Shown: positions 15,571 to 23,797 of the stretch, piece after piece
How the letters are laid out: every line of letters starts with the position of its first letter
How positions within the stretch are numbered: the stretch's first letter is position 1
Assembly (NCBI GenBank): GCA_022822565.1
Contig: JAJEAX010000021.1
Span: 1-34,611 of the forward strand
DNA length: 34,611 nt
Reading direction: 5' to 3'
Origin: Candidatus Latescibacterota bacterium
GTDB lineage: Bacteria; Latescibacterota; UBA2968
Program-made: the position numbers and the translations under genes
Notes under the pieces: generated by a model
What the model was told of the DNA's origin: nothing
What the model saw: only the letters and a program-made list of their open reading frames with translations
Databases searched by the model: none

Positions 15571-17739
15571 TTACCCCGGCTGTAGATTAGCAAATTTGAT
15601 CATGAGAGTTTTGGTCCCGCCGTCAAATCGCACTTTCAGTCTGGCCGTTTGTCCCGATCCAGAGCGGCTTTGAATCTGTCCGCGTCCCCATGCGGGATGC
15701 ACGACCCAGGATCCGACATCCATTAAAAACGGTTCTCCCGGATTGACCCGTCGGGCGGGTTCTCTGCCCGATTTTCGGCGTGGAATGCTGCTGACCTCAC
15801 TGATTTTAAAACCGGCATCGAGCAGGTCTTCGGGGATCTCGGACAAAAATTGCGACGCCGAACAGGAAATCGAGCCGCCGTATCGCTGCCGCCGCATTGA
15901 GTATGACAAAAAGAGCCGATCCTGGGCGCGGGTAATGCCCACGTAAAAAAGGCGGCGTTCCTCCTCCAACGCATCTTCCGTATTGTCCTCATCGCCAGCA
16001 GGTCGCAAAATCGGAAACAGCCCTTCTTCCAGGCCAGCAACAAACACAATGGGAAATTCCAGTCCTTTGGCACTGTGCAGAGTCATCAGCGTGACCGCAT
16101 CTGCGGCGTTTTCCCACTGATCCACATCTGTCACCAGCGAGACTTTCCGCAGATACGCCTCTAAAGAGACATCGTCGGACTGTTCGACAAAAATCTGAAT
16201 ATCCGTCAGCAATTCCGCAACATGCGCTCTTCGCGACATCTGTTCTTCTGGCAGGAGTTTCTCAAAATCGCGCAAATATCCGGTTTCATCGACAATTTCT
16301 TTTGCGAGTTCATCCGCAGGGATCGTCTGCATATCCAGGCGAAATTCTTCGACCATGTCGTAAAACCGCTGCATCGCGTTGGCTGTGCGCTTCGGAATCG
16401 TATCAATAGCGTCTAAATGTGCAAGTGCCTGGTATGGCGCAAGCCCCTCGCGCATGGCAAACTCATCGAGCCGTCCCGTAGATGTCGTTCCAATGCCGCG
16501 CCGCGGTGTGTTAATCACGCGCCAAAAACTGATGGAATCGCGCGGATTGACCACCAATTTGAGATACGCGAGCACATCCTTGACTTCCTTCCGCTCGTAA
16601 AATCGCACATCCCCCACGATTTGATACGGGATATCGGCGCGTCTGAACCCTTCTTCGAGCGCGCGAGACTGTGCATTGGTGCGATATAACACCGCCATAT
16701 CCCGGTAGGTATGCGCGCGCTTAAAGTCTCGCGCCACACCGGCGATCCAACGGGCTTCTTCTGCTTCATCGGCGCATCTTTTCAAACGGATTTTCTCGCC
16801 GCGCGCACGATCTGTCCACAGTTCTTTTCCCTTGCGCCCCGCATTGTTGCGAATCAGGGAATTGCCTGCATCCAGGATAATCTGCGTCGAACGGTAGTTT
16901 TGCTCCAGACGCACGACAAGCGCGTTGGGATAATCGGCTTCAAAATCGAGAATATTGCGAATATCTGCGCCACGCCACGCATAGATGCTCTGATCGTCAT
17001 CGCCAACAACACATATATTTTGATGAACTTCGGCCAAATAACGCGCAAAAAGGTATTGTGGGCGATTGGTATCCTGATATTCGTCGATTAAAATATGTGA
17101 AAACTGCGTCTGATAAGTTTGGCGCACATCTTCGTGATCGCGGATTAACTCCACGCTCAATGTCAACAAATCATCAAAGTCAACGGCGTTATTCTGCTTT
17201 AGAGCATCCTGATAGTGGCGAAAAACCCGCGCGATTATTTGTTCCCGAAATGTGCTCGCTCGCTGGGCAAACACATCGACTCCCACCATAAGGTTTTTCG
17301 CCTGGCTGATCCGCGTGCGAATCAAACGCGCAGGAAAATCGCGTTCGGAAAGTTCTTCATCAGCGATAACTCGTCGCAGAAGCGCGAGTTGGTCTGTTGC
17401 ATCGTAAATCGTAAAGTTGGACCTCAGTCCCACTCGTTCGGCCTGTGATCGCAAAAGACGCGCACACAAACTGTGGAACGTGCCAATCCACATGGCGTTG
17501 CACGAACGATGCAGCAAGTCTTCAACGCGCTCGCGCATTTCGCCCGCGGCTTTGTTGGTAAAAGTCATCGCCAGAATCTGGCGCGGATCAACACCGCATT
17601 CACTCAACAGATAAGCGATACGCCGCGTCAAAACACGCGTTTTGCCGGACCCCGCCCCCGCGAGAATGAGTACAGGACCATCTACGGCCTGTACAGCTTT
17701 GCGTTGTGGATCATTTAATCCGTCGAGAATCGAAGACAT
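15571..17739 (-). CDS. pcrA: ATP-dependent DNA helicase PcrA/UvrD
   Basis: 3'-5' superfamily 1 helicase for repair and clearing of replication blocks. The 722 residues match the family: Q motif LNDPQRKAVQA, Walker A AGAGSGKTR (27-35), motif II DEYQDTN, motif III DDQSIYAWRGA, motif IV EQNYRST, motif V TLHSAKGLEF and motif VI EERRLFYVGITRA. The C-terminal VGSWVVHPAWGRGQI ... LKVRFDGGTKTL is the Tudor-like domain that contacts RNA polymerase. It follows mltG by 26 bases and ends ahead of the antitoxin-like gene. Confidence 0.96.
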   Translation of the reverse strand: MSSILDGLNDPQRKAVQAVDGPVLILAGAGSGKTRVLTRRIAYLLSECGVDPRQILAMTFTNKAAGEMRERVEDLLHRSCNAMWIGTFHSLCARLLRSQAERVGLRSNFTIYDATDQLALLRRVIADEELSERDFPARLIRTRISQAKNLMVGVDVFAQRASTFREQIIARVFRHYQDALKQNNAVDFDDLLTLSVELIRDHEDVRQTYQTQFSHILIDEYQDTNRPQYLFARYLAEVHQNICVVGDDDQSIYAWRGADIRNILDFEADYPNALVVRLEQNYRSTQIILDAGNSLIRNNAGRKGKELWTDRARGEKIRLKRCADEAEEARWIAGVARDFKRAHTYRDMAVLYRTNAQSRALEEGFRRADIPYQIVGDVRFYERKEVKDVLAYLKLVVNPRDSISFWRVINTPRRGIGTTSTGRLDEFAMREGLAPYQALAHLDAIDTIPKRTANAMQRFYDMVEEFRLDMQTIPADELAKEIVDETGYLRDFEKLLPEEQMSRRAHVAELLTDIQIFVEQSDDVSLEAYLRKVSLVTDVDQWENAADAVTLMTLHSAKGLEFPIVFVAGLEEGLFPILRPAGDEDNTEDALEEERRLFYVGITRAQDRLFLSYSMRRQRYGGSISCSASQFLSEIPEDLLDAGFKISEVSSIPRRKSGREPARRVNPGEPFLMDVGSWVVHPAWGRGQIQSRSGSGQTARLKVRFDGGTKTLMIKFANLQPG

Positions 17740-17765
17740 AAGTCAGTTGTCAAAGCCCCCAAGCC

Positions 17766-18791
17766 CTAATCCCCTGTTACCAGTTTTCTTTTTATCCAGG
17801 TATTATTCCGTGCAGACGCAGTCCTTTTTTTCGCAGCCGCGTGCTCTTGCAAAGTGCGTGTAAAAATATGGCCGCCTTCGCCGGTAGCGACAAAATACAA
17901 ATAATCGACATCAGCGGGAAAAAGAGCAGCCTCGATAGATGCACGTCCAGGACTGTTAATCGGGCCGGGTGGCAATCCCGCATGGCGATAGGTATTATAG
18001 GGCGAATCGTAGCTATAATCCTTATAAAATAGTCGCCGGGGTCCATCGGGAAGAGCGTATTGCACCGTGGGATCGGCTTGCAGACGCATGCCTTTTTTAA
18101 GGCGATTGTGATAAACTGCCGCAATCGTATCTCGCTCGGAATCCCAACTGGTTTCCCCTTCGATAATAGATGCGAGCGCGATCACCTCGTGAATACTCAT
18201 TTCGAGTTCCCGAGCGCGTCTCTGGAGCCGCTCATCAAAAACAGCGCGACAATGCTCAACCATCCTGCGCAGAACTTGTTGTTCCGATACTGTTGTCGAA
18301 AAATTATAGGTTTCGGGGAACAAATAGCCTTCCAGGTCTTGGGCCTGTACGGAAAGGGTTTTGCAAAAAGTGGGACTGTTCATCAACAACAGCAATTTTT
18401 TTTGGTCGAGATTTAATTTTTCCGATAGGATCGCCGCAACTTGTTTTTTTTCTAAACCCTCGAGAACCGTGACATTTTGCGTGATATCGCGCGGACGCTC
18501 CAATTCGAGCAAAACCTCCCAGGTGGTCATCTGTCCATTAAAGGGATGAATACCGGCCTTCAGGCGGCGACTACTCCCATTGATCTGTGCGAGAAACTGC
18601 AGCAGGTGCGGGCTGTGGATCAGGCGTTTCAGATAGAGTTGTTGACTGATTTGTTTAACCGTTGATCCATGCCGAATCTCGACCTCTTTCTTCCCCACTC
18701 CCGTCGGTCGATTCAAAATAAAAATCCCTGTACAAGCACCCAAAATGCATACAATAGGCACAATGCTCAAAATAAAGAGAAATCGTTTCAT
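17766..18791 (-). CDS. mltG: Endolytic murein transglycosylase MltG
   Basis: Inner-membrane enzyme that cuts nascent peptidoglycan strands. The 341 residues include an N-terminal membrane anchor (FLFILSIVPIVCILGACTGIFIL), a LysM-like segment (EIRHGSTVKQISQQL), and the YceG catalytic domain with LEGYLFPETY and ALASIIEGET, where Glu 211 is the likely catalytic residue. Later conserved parts are YHNRLKKGMRLQADPTVQYAL and GLPPGPINSPG. It is 6 bases behind ruvX, a frequent neighbour. Confidence 0.95.
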   Translation of the reverse strand: MKRFLFILSIVPIVCILGACTGIFILNRPTGVGKKEVEIRHGSTVKQISQQLYLKRLIHSPHLLQFLAQINGSSRRLKAGIHPFNGQMTTWEVLLELERPRDITQNVTVLEGLEKKQVAAILSEKLNLDQKKLLLLMNSPTFCKTLSVQAQDLEGYLFPETYNFSTTVSEQQVLRRMVEHCRAVFDERLQRRARELEMSIHEVIALASIIEGETSWDSERDTIAAVYHNRLKKGMRLQADPTVQYALPDGPRRLFYKDYSYDSPYNTYRHAGLPPGPINSPGRASIEAALFPADVDYLYFVATGEGGHIFTRTLQEHAAAKKRTASARNNTWIKRKLVTGD

Positions 18792-18797
18792 GAGAGG

Positions 18798-19208
18798 CTA
18801 TCTCCCTTTGTGCTGCAAATAGGTTTCGAGGATTAATACAGCAGCCAGGCGATCTACTTCTCCTTTGCGTTTTTTTCTTTTCATGGTATGCAACTCGCGT
18901 TTTGCTCCTACCGATGAAAGTCGTTCATCAAACATGCGAACTGGTATATTGCACAAAACAGCGAGTTGAGAAGCGAAATTTTCTGCGACCTGCGCCATGT
19001 CCCCGCGGCTGCCATCCATGTTTAAGGGCAAGCCAACCACCACTTCCTCTGCTGCCTGGTCCCCCGCGACCTGTGCGACCTGTGCTATACTGTCACTGAA
19101 ATTGCGAACTTTAAGTGTGGGCAATCCCCGAACAGAAATTTGCAATTCGTCGCATACTGCAAGCCCAATGCGGCGCCTGCCAAAGTCAACGGATAGAATA
19201 CGCGCCAT
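18798..19208 (-). CDS. ruvX: RuvX/YqgF pre-16S rRNA nuclease
   Basis: RNase H-fold nuclease involved in 5' maturation of 16S rRNA (once called a putative Holliday junction resolvase). The 136 residues match the family. Metal-binding residues are visible: Asp 8 in LSVDFG, Glu 95 in DERLS and Asp 119 in EVDRLAAVLIL. GLPLNMDGS near 59-67 is also typical. It lies 2 bases behind the small gene at 19211 and 6 ahead of mltG. Confidence 0.95.
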   Translation of the reverse strand: MARILSVDFGRRRIGLAVCDELQISVRGLPTLKVRNFSDSIAQVAQVAGDQAAEEVVVGLPLNMDGSRGDMAQVAENFASQLAVLCNIPVRMFDERLSSVGAKRELHTMKRKKRKGEVDRLAAVLILETYLQHKGR

Positions 19209-19210
19209 AA

Positions 19211-19387
19211 TCAGGGTTGTTTGTTCGTATGCCCTCGCAAACGATCCCGCTTTTCCATTGCAATCTTGTGGAGGACAATCGCGAGTTCACGCGCATTGCC
19301 CTGTCCGCGTTTTGCAGATGGCAACAGGTCGTCTCTAAGGGCTTCTATTTCATCGATATGTGCCCGAAGGACCAGTGGATTATTCAC
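19211..19387 (-). CDS. Small unknown protein before ruvX
   Basis: A 58-residue helical, charged protein (VLRAHIDEIEALRDDLLPSAKRGQGNARELAIVLHKIAMEKRDRL) with no recognised family. GTG 19387 is chosen because AAAGGA lies about 6 bases ahead; the longer ORF (from 19453 or ATG 19414) would overlap the upstream gene by more. It overlaps the upstream gene by 8 bases and is 2 bases from ruvX, so it is part of the operon. Real gene status rests on spacing and ribosome site only. Confidence 0.55.
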   Translation of the reverse strand: MNNPLVLRAHIDEIEALRDDLLPSAKRGQGNARELAIVLHKIAMEKRDRLRGHTNKQP

Positions 19388-19730
19388 CCTTATTCCTTTT
19401 GTTGGTATGACCATTGCGGTGGGGCTTTCCAAATTGTGGAGGCATCCCCCCATACAGGGATTCGACAGCCGAGGTGTCGGTAACAGGGCGATCCCATAGC
19501 GATTTGATGACGGATTGGAACATCACCTGCAGAGATCGTTTGCGGTTTTTCAGGCAGAGCTTGCGAATGCGCTTTCGAGAGGTGCGCCTGGGTTCTTCGC
19601 GGATAAAATCAGCCGCACTAACCCCTTGCTCGTGTGCGTGTTCCATCAGATTGCTAAACGCCTCGATATCTGCATTGTCCGTCAAAACGGACAATATGCG
19701 ATCATCTTCGCTAAAATCTGGCTTTTCCAT
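19380..19730 (-). CDS. Unknown small basic protein, first gene of the ruvX-mltG-pcrA operon
   Basis: A 116-residue protein with an acidic N-terminal half (FSEDDRILSVLTDNADIEAFSNLMEHAHEQG) and a strongly basic middle (RRTSRKRIRKLCLKNRKRS), suggesting nucleic-acid contact. No family recognised. ATG 19730 is preceded by AAGGAGAGG, so the ORF start at 19745 is not used. A candidate promoter is just upstream. Confidence 0.65.
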   Translation of the reverse strand: MEKPDFSEDDRILSVLTDNADIEAFSNLMEHAHEQGVSAADFIREEPRRTSRKRIRKLCLKNRKRSLQVMFQSVIKSLWDRPVTDTSAVESLYGGMPPQFGKPHRNGHTNKRNKGE

Positions 19731-19748
19731 TTTCCTCTCCTTCAAGCA

Positions 19749-19777
19749 AACTTAAGCAATGCTCGCATTTCTGTCAA
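19749..19777 (-). promoter_or_regulatory. Candidate promoter of the ruvX-mltG-pcrA operon
   Basis: Perfect TTGACA (19772-19777), 17-base gap and TAAGTT (19749-19754), which is a weak -10. The predicted start is about 12 bases before the first gene. Confidence 0.4.
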
Positions 19778-19810
19778 TCAGTCAGCCTAAAAAAATTAAG
19801 TGGATTGCCT

Positions 19811-22800
19811 TTATCGAATATACTGAAAAAAAGTATCCTTTGCCACCCGTGTCCCCGCGACGAGATCCTCAATAATTACAAAAAGGCGATTTTGCCCTGC
19901 CTGTGCGTGTTCGAGGTGTACTTCGAGGGGCAAGCGTTCCCAATCGCTGTTGCCCACCTGTGTATAGGACAGCGCGACCTCGGGTTGGTCAACATTCCCC
20001 CGCCCGCGTCTTTGCTCTGTTCTCGTTGCCTTGACTGCGGTTGTCACGCGATAGCGAGTCTGTCCAAACTCGTCTTTTGCCAAATTGTACACTTCGCAAT
20101 AAAACGCCAGTGGATTGGGCGCGCGAACAGTCCTTCGAGGATTGGGAACAACTTGCCAATTTCCCCTGCGAAATCGCGTATCGCGCAGCGTATCCGATAG
20201 ACTTTTAACGAGCAAGAGATCGCTGATATGAAGCTGTTCTTCGTCGTATTCATCAATCGTCACATCGAGCGCGAACACCCCTTGCTTCGCGGTCATAGCA
20301 TCGGTAACAGTCAGTGTGAGATGATACATGCCTGCGGGCACATCCTGGCGCGTGATATCCACAACTTCCCGAGTGATGACATTTGAAGTATCTACAAAAT
20401 GCTGCACTTTTTGCGCGTTTCGATATACCACGCGGTATGCCGAATCGGCCAGCGCGACCGCGCGTTCAAGCACCACCTGGGGCTGCTGTCCGTCTGTAAC
20501 GACGAGCAAATTTTCAAGCGGTATGCCATAAATAATATCTACGCGGGTTCTGCCTGCACTCCCCCGAAAGTCCGCCAGATCAAAATAAAAAGTGCCCAGC
20601 GACAAGTGAGGTGCTTTGCGAAATTCATCGGACTGGCTCACTGTGGCGTTTTTGTAGCGAATTGCCGGAGCGTGTTCGGCAATGCGAATATTGTCTCTGA
20701 GCATAGTGGGCGGAATAGGCGGAATAGGCGCGAAATCAAACCCGGAGACGCCACCCAATTCGCGTGTAAAATCGATGACTATGCCGCCATCCACCTCGGT
20801 ATATACCCACGACTCCCAGGGCACGATACTGCGATCGTGTTGCATGGTAACAGGCGCGTACGCCTCCTGAGAAGGGTCGCTGCGAGAGACTTCTTCACTG
20901 CGTCCTTCAACCGAGCCAAAGGTATTTTGATCGGGTATATCGAGCACCTCTCTTTCGCGCTCAGCAGCAAATCCACGATCGCTTCTTATGGGAAAAACCG
21001 GTCCAATCAATTCGCTTTCATTGGGATTCCGATACAATTCTCGGTACACCTTTTCCTTCACTTCCTGCACGCGCGTTGAGGGTAGCGAGGGAATCCATCC
21101 CGAGCGGGCGCGATAATCGGGTTCACCGTAGCGAATATAGACCTCGCCGCGCCTGTCCCAGGGATAGTTTTCCCGCCCAAATGACCAGCGCGCCATCCAG
21201 ACCCGTTCGTAGTGCGCCAGTTGTCGCTCGTTGTATGCGCTGGACAAATTCGGATTTTTTGCACGCCAAAAACGCGCCACATAATTTCTCTTTCCCGCTT
21301 CGTCAAGCGCGCGATAAGTCCCTATTTCCCCATCCAACAACAGCACCTGAATATCGTCGTAAAGCTGGCGTTCGCGCGCGTTAATTTGCGCGAGAAATCG
21401 CTCGAATAATTGGGTCGATTCCTCAAAGCGTTTCACCCGCAACGCTTTGATTGCCATAATGGGTAACAAATGCGAGGCTTCGGGTTTTTCGCGTGCGATG
21501 GGCGCGATAAAGCGATCTATATCCCGATAATTTTTCAACTGCAACAGACTTCTACCCAACCGTTCAGCGACTTCATCGTCAGGGTTACGCGTCAAATACG
21601 CCCGGTAAAACGTCCGCGCTCTCTGATGATCTTCGCGGTCGGCATACCAATCGCCCAGTACGCGGTATGGCGGGAGATATGTCGAATCGCGCCGAATAGC
21701 GTTTTCGGCAATTTTCACGCCATCAACCATCCCCTGATCGAGAAGAGCCTGCGCGAGATAGCTATACGCATCCAGATAATCTGGATCAGTTCGGATTGCA
21801 GATCTGAGTGCTTGTACTCCGTCATTGAAACGCCCACCTCGCCTCAGCAACACCAGCCCTTTTCCCGCGCTTGCCTCTGCCAAAGCATCGGGGAAAATCA
21901 TAGCTTTTTCAAATGCTTCTTCAGCCTGCTTGAGCAGTCCCCGCTCAAGATAGGCATGTCCGAGCACACTCCACGATTTCCCATCTTTTGCAAGGTCGCG
22001 CAACGCCGCAATCTGGGTTTCTGCTGCCCCTGCCCCGTACTGCGCGAAGTCTTCACCAAGTCGTCCAATGGTCGCAGACACAATATCCGCTATTTTGTCC
22101 CATCGCCAGACTCTTCGCCCAGTTGAAGACCCCATCCAGAGAATTTGTCCGGTCTCTACGTCAATCAAACGCAACACCACCCCAAAATTATCCATTGATC
22201 CATCTTTACCCAGTACAAGCAAGCTGCCCGTCAGGATGGCTTCTGCAAGCGTTGTTTCCGATGCTTGTCGTCGCAAATCAGGACTGATGCGAGCAAACTG
22301 CTCGCGCCCCTGTCCCCCTTTTAATGCCCCCGGTACGAGGGAAAACAGGCCATCGCGCTGAATCGCATTTTTGAAGTGCATTTCACAGTCGGCAGCAAGA
22401 GGCAGATATTCTGTCGTGTAGAGTGGTTGCATGAGAACATGGTGTGGCAAATGTTCAGCGTCTGGCGCGGGTACAGGTGTTTCCTCTTCGGCAAACCCAA
22501 GCGAAGACCGCACTTCGACAGCGGGGATCTCTCCCACAGACCGATGTGCCCGCGTCCACACCCACGCGGGATTGTCCCGCGAATCACCCGTCCAGACAAT
22601 TATACCCGTCTGAAGATCAATGAGCTTGAGTTTAATTGTATAAATGCCCGTAAACGCGACAGAACCCGTCAAAAGATAGGTGGCGGGAACCTTTTTGCTA
22701 AGGAACTCGCGCAGCTGGGGTGAGAGCTGCTTATCGACCTGGTTTATATCTCCTGTCGATACATCGGTTTCTATTAAAACAAAACGCGCCCTTCCCAGAG

Positions 22801-23005
22801 CGGGATGATATGCGCGGCGGTAGAGTTCATAGGCGATGCGATCGGCCATATAGACGCCGTAATCGCCATTGTAAGGTGAATAAAAGGGCGCGATTGCCAA
22901 TCGAAAGGTGGCTGGCGACTGAGAAAAAGCACTGATAGGCAACAGTAAGGTGGATAGTACAAAAAGATATACCCAATAGAATATTTTTCGCTTCAGCAAT
23001 AGCAT
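19811..23005 (-). CDS. Secreted protein: two CsgG/FlgO-like domains, TPRs and a GWxTD-type domain
   Basis: A protein of about 1064 residues with a signal peptide (IFYWVYLFVLSTLLLPISAFSQ). Residues about 35-145 and 190-320 are two CsgG/FlgO-like units: LAIAPFYSP, FVLIETDVS, LTGSVAFTGIYTIKLKLIDLQTGIIVW, and the parallel ILTGSLLVLGKDG ... VVLRLIDVETGQILWMG. TPR-like helices cover about 340-545. The GWxTD domain spans about 565-640 (FWRAKNPN, then WDRRGEVYIRYGEPDYR; the GWxTD core itself is altered). The last 400 residues are beta-rich and unassigned. GWxTD proteins are typical of FCB and related phyla and have unknown cell-surface roles. Start at ATG 23005 or the adjoining TTG 23008; GAGGAAGG precedes both. 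Confidence 0.85.
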   Translation of the reverse strand: MLLLKRKIFYWVYLFVLSTLLLPISAFSQSPATFRLAIAPFYSPYNGDYGVYMADRIAYELYRRAYHPALGRARFVLIETDVSTGDINQVDKQLSPQLREFLSKKVPATYLLTGSVAFTGIYTIKLKLIDLQTGIIVWTGDSRDNPAWVWTRAHRSVGEIPAVEVRSSLGFAEEETPVPAPDAEHLPHHVLMQPLYTTEYLPLAADCEMHFKNAIQRDGLFSLVPGALKGGQGREQFARISPDLRRQASETTLAEAILTGSLLVLGKDGSMDNFGVVLRLIDVETGQILWMGSSTGRRVWRWDKIADIVSATIGRLGEDFAQYGAGAAETQIAALRDLAKDGKSWSVLGHAYLERGLLKQAEEAFEKAMIFPDALAEASAGKGLVLLRRGGRFNDGVQALRSAIRTDPDYLDAYSYLAQALLDQGMVDGVKIAENAIRRDSTYLPPYRVLGDWYADREDHQRARTFYRAYLTRNPDDEVAERLGRSLLQLKNYRDIDRFIAPIAREKPEASHLLPIMAIKALRVKRFEESTQLFERFLAQINARERQLYDDIQVLLLDGEIGTYRALDEAGKRNYVARFWRAKNPNLSSAYNERQLAHYERVWMARWSFGRENYPWDRRGEVYIRYGEPDYRARSGWIPSLPSTRVQEVKEKVYRELYRNPNESELIGPVFPIRSDRGFAAEREREVLDIPDQNTFGSVEGRSEEVSRSDPSQEAYAPVTMQHDRSIVPWESWVYTEVDGGIVIDFTRELGGVSGFDFAPIPPIPPTMLRDNIRIAEHAPAIRYKNATVSQSDEFRKAPHLSLGTFYFDLADFRGSAGRTRVDIIYGIPLENLLVVTDGQQPQVVLERAVALADSAYRVVYRNAQKVQHFVDTSNVITREVVDITRQDVPAGMYHLTLTVTDAMTAKQGVFALDVTIDEYDEEQLHISDLLLVKSLSDTLRDTRFRRGNWQVVPNPRRTVRAPNPLAFYCEVYNLAKDEFGQTRYRVTTAVKATRTEQRRGRGNVDQPEVALSYTQVGNSDWERLPLEVHLEHAQAGQNRLFVIIEDLVAGTRVAKDTFFQYIR

Positions 23006-23020
23006 CAAACTCGGCCTTCC

Positions 23021-23797
23021 TCAATTTATGGGTACCGACAGGGTAACCTGGGCGGGTCCGACCACCAGATGATCCAGTACATTCGATAACCAGACCGCAG
23101 CGAGCAAGCCCAGCACGAGATTGGCCCGCCCAGCGCGAGATTTTGCGCGTTCAAAATTTTGGGCAAACGCATCGGAATCCGTGCCTGCTATGGGTTGCCC
23201 CAGTTGCAAATCATTCAAACGCGTACCGCGATAGGTATTGTACGCACTGCGATAGGATATATCGCTCACAAGCCAGGCCGCCGCGAGCACTGCAGAAACC
23301 CCCATAAAGCCATACCCCCGTTTTTTGTGCCCGCGGTACAACTGTCCCCAGCCCGGCAAAAGAAGCGAGCGGCTCGCTGCACCCCAAAACGTGGTTTTTC
23401 CAAGGGTTTGTCGTAGCGTTATGCGGCGCATGTCCGAAAGCAATGCCCGCGTACCTGCAAGTGCCCGATCCGGGCCAATATCCATAATTCCCTTGTTGAC
23501 CTCTGGATCCAGGTGAAATGCCTCGACAAGTGCCAAACGCGCACGAGCCGTATCGCCAGAAGCCATGTGAATGCGTCCCAGATCAAAAAAAATTTCGGCT
23601 CTCCGACTCTGTTGTGACCCGTCGAGCAAGGGGACCACGCCCAATAAGCGCGGAAGATGAGAAAGCGTCTCAAACGCGCCAGCAAAATCTCCCGCGCGAT
23701 AAGCAGCCTGCGCTTTTTCAATAGTTTCTCGATCATCTGCCCATGCTGAACCCATTGTCAGCCAAAATAACACCCAGACAAATAGATTACGGTACAT
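23021..23797 (-). CDS. Exported TPR protein with DUF5683-like membrane domain
   Basis: A 258-residue protein with signal peptide (LFVWVLFWLTMGSAWA), TPR-like helices over about 20-95 (AQAAYRAGDFAGAFETL, GRIHMASGDTARARLALVEAFHLDP), then a C-terminal membrane part: RSLLLPGWGQLYRGHKKRGYGFMG and the hydrophobic MGVSAVLAAAWLVSDI and ANLVLGLLAAVWLSNVLDHLVV. The LPGxGQ-Y-G pattern is that of DUF5683 proteins. Its start overlaps the end of the lipoprotein gene by 11 bases and its stop lies 15 bases before the GWxTD gene. Joint role in an envelope complex is inferred. Confidence 0.8.
   Translation of the reverse strand: MYRNLFVWVLFWLTMGSAWADDRETIEKAQAAYRAGDFAGAFETLSHLPRLLGVVPLLDGSQQSRRAEIFFDLGRIHMASGDTARARLALVEAFHLDPEVNKGIMDIGPDRALAGTRALLSDMRRITLRQTLGKTTFWGAASRSLLLPGWGQLYRGHKKRGYGFMGVSAVLAAAWLVSDISYRSAYNTYRGTRLNDLQLGQPIAGTDSDAFAQNFERAKSRAGRANLVLGLLAAVWLSNVLDHLVVGPAQVTLSVPIN

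Noticed and set aside
20399-21079. Plus-strand ORF of 226 residues
   Set aside because: Antisense to the GWxTD gene, low-complexity composition and no family.
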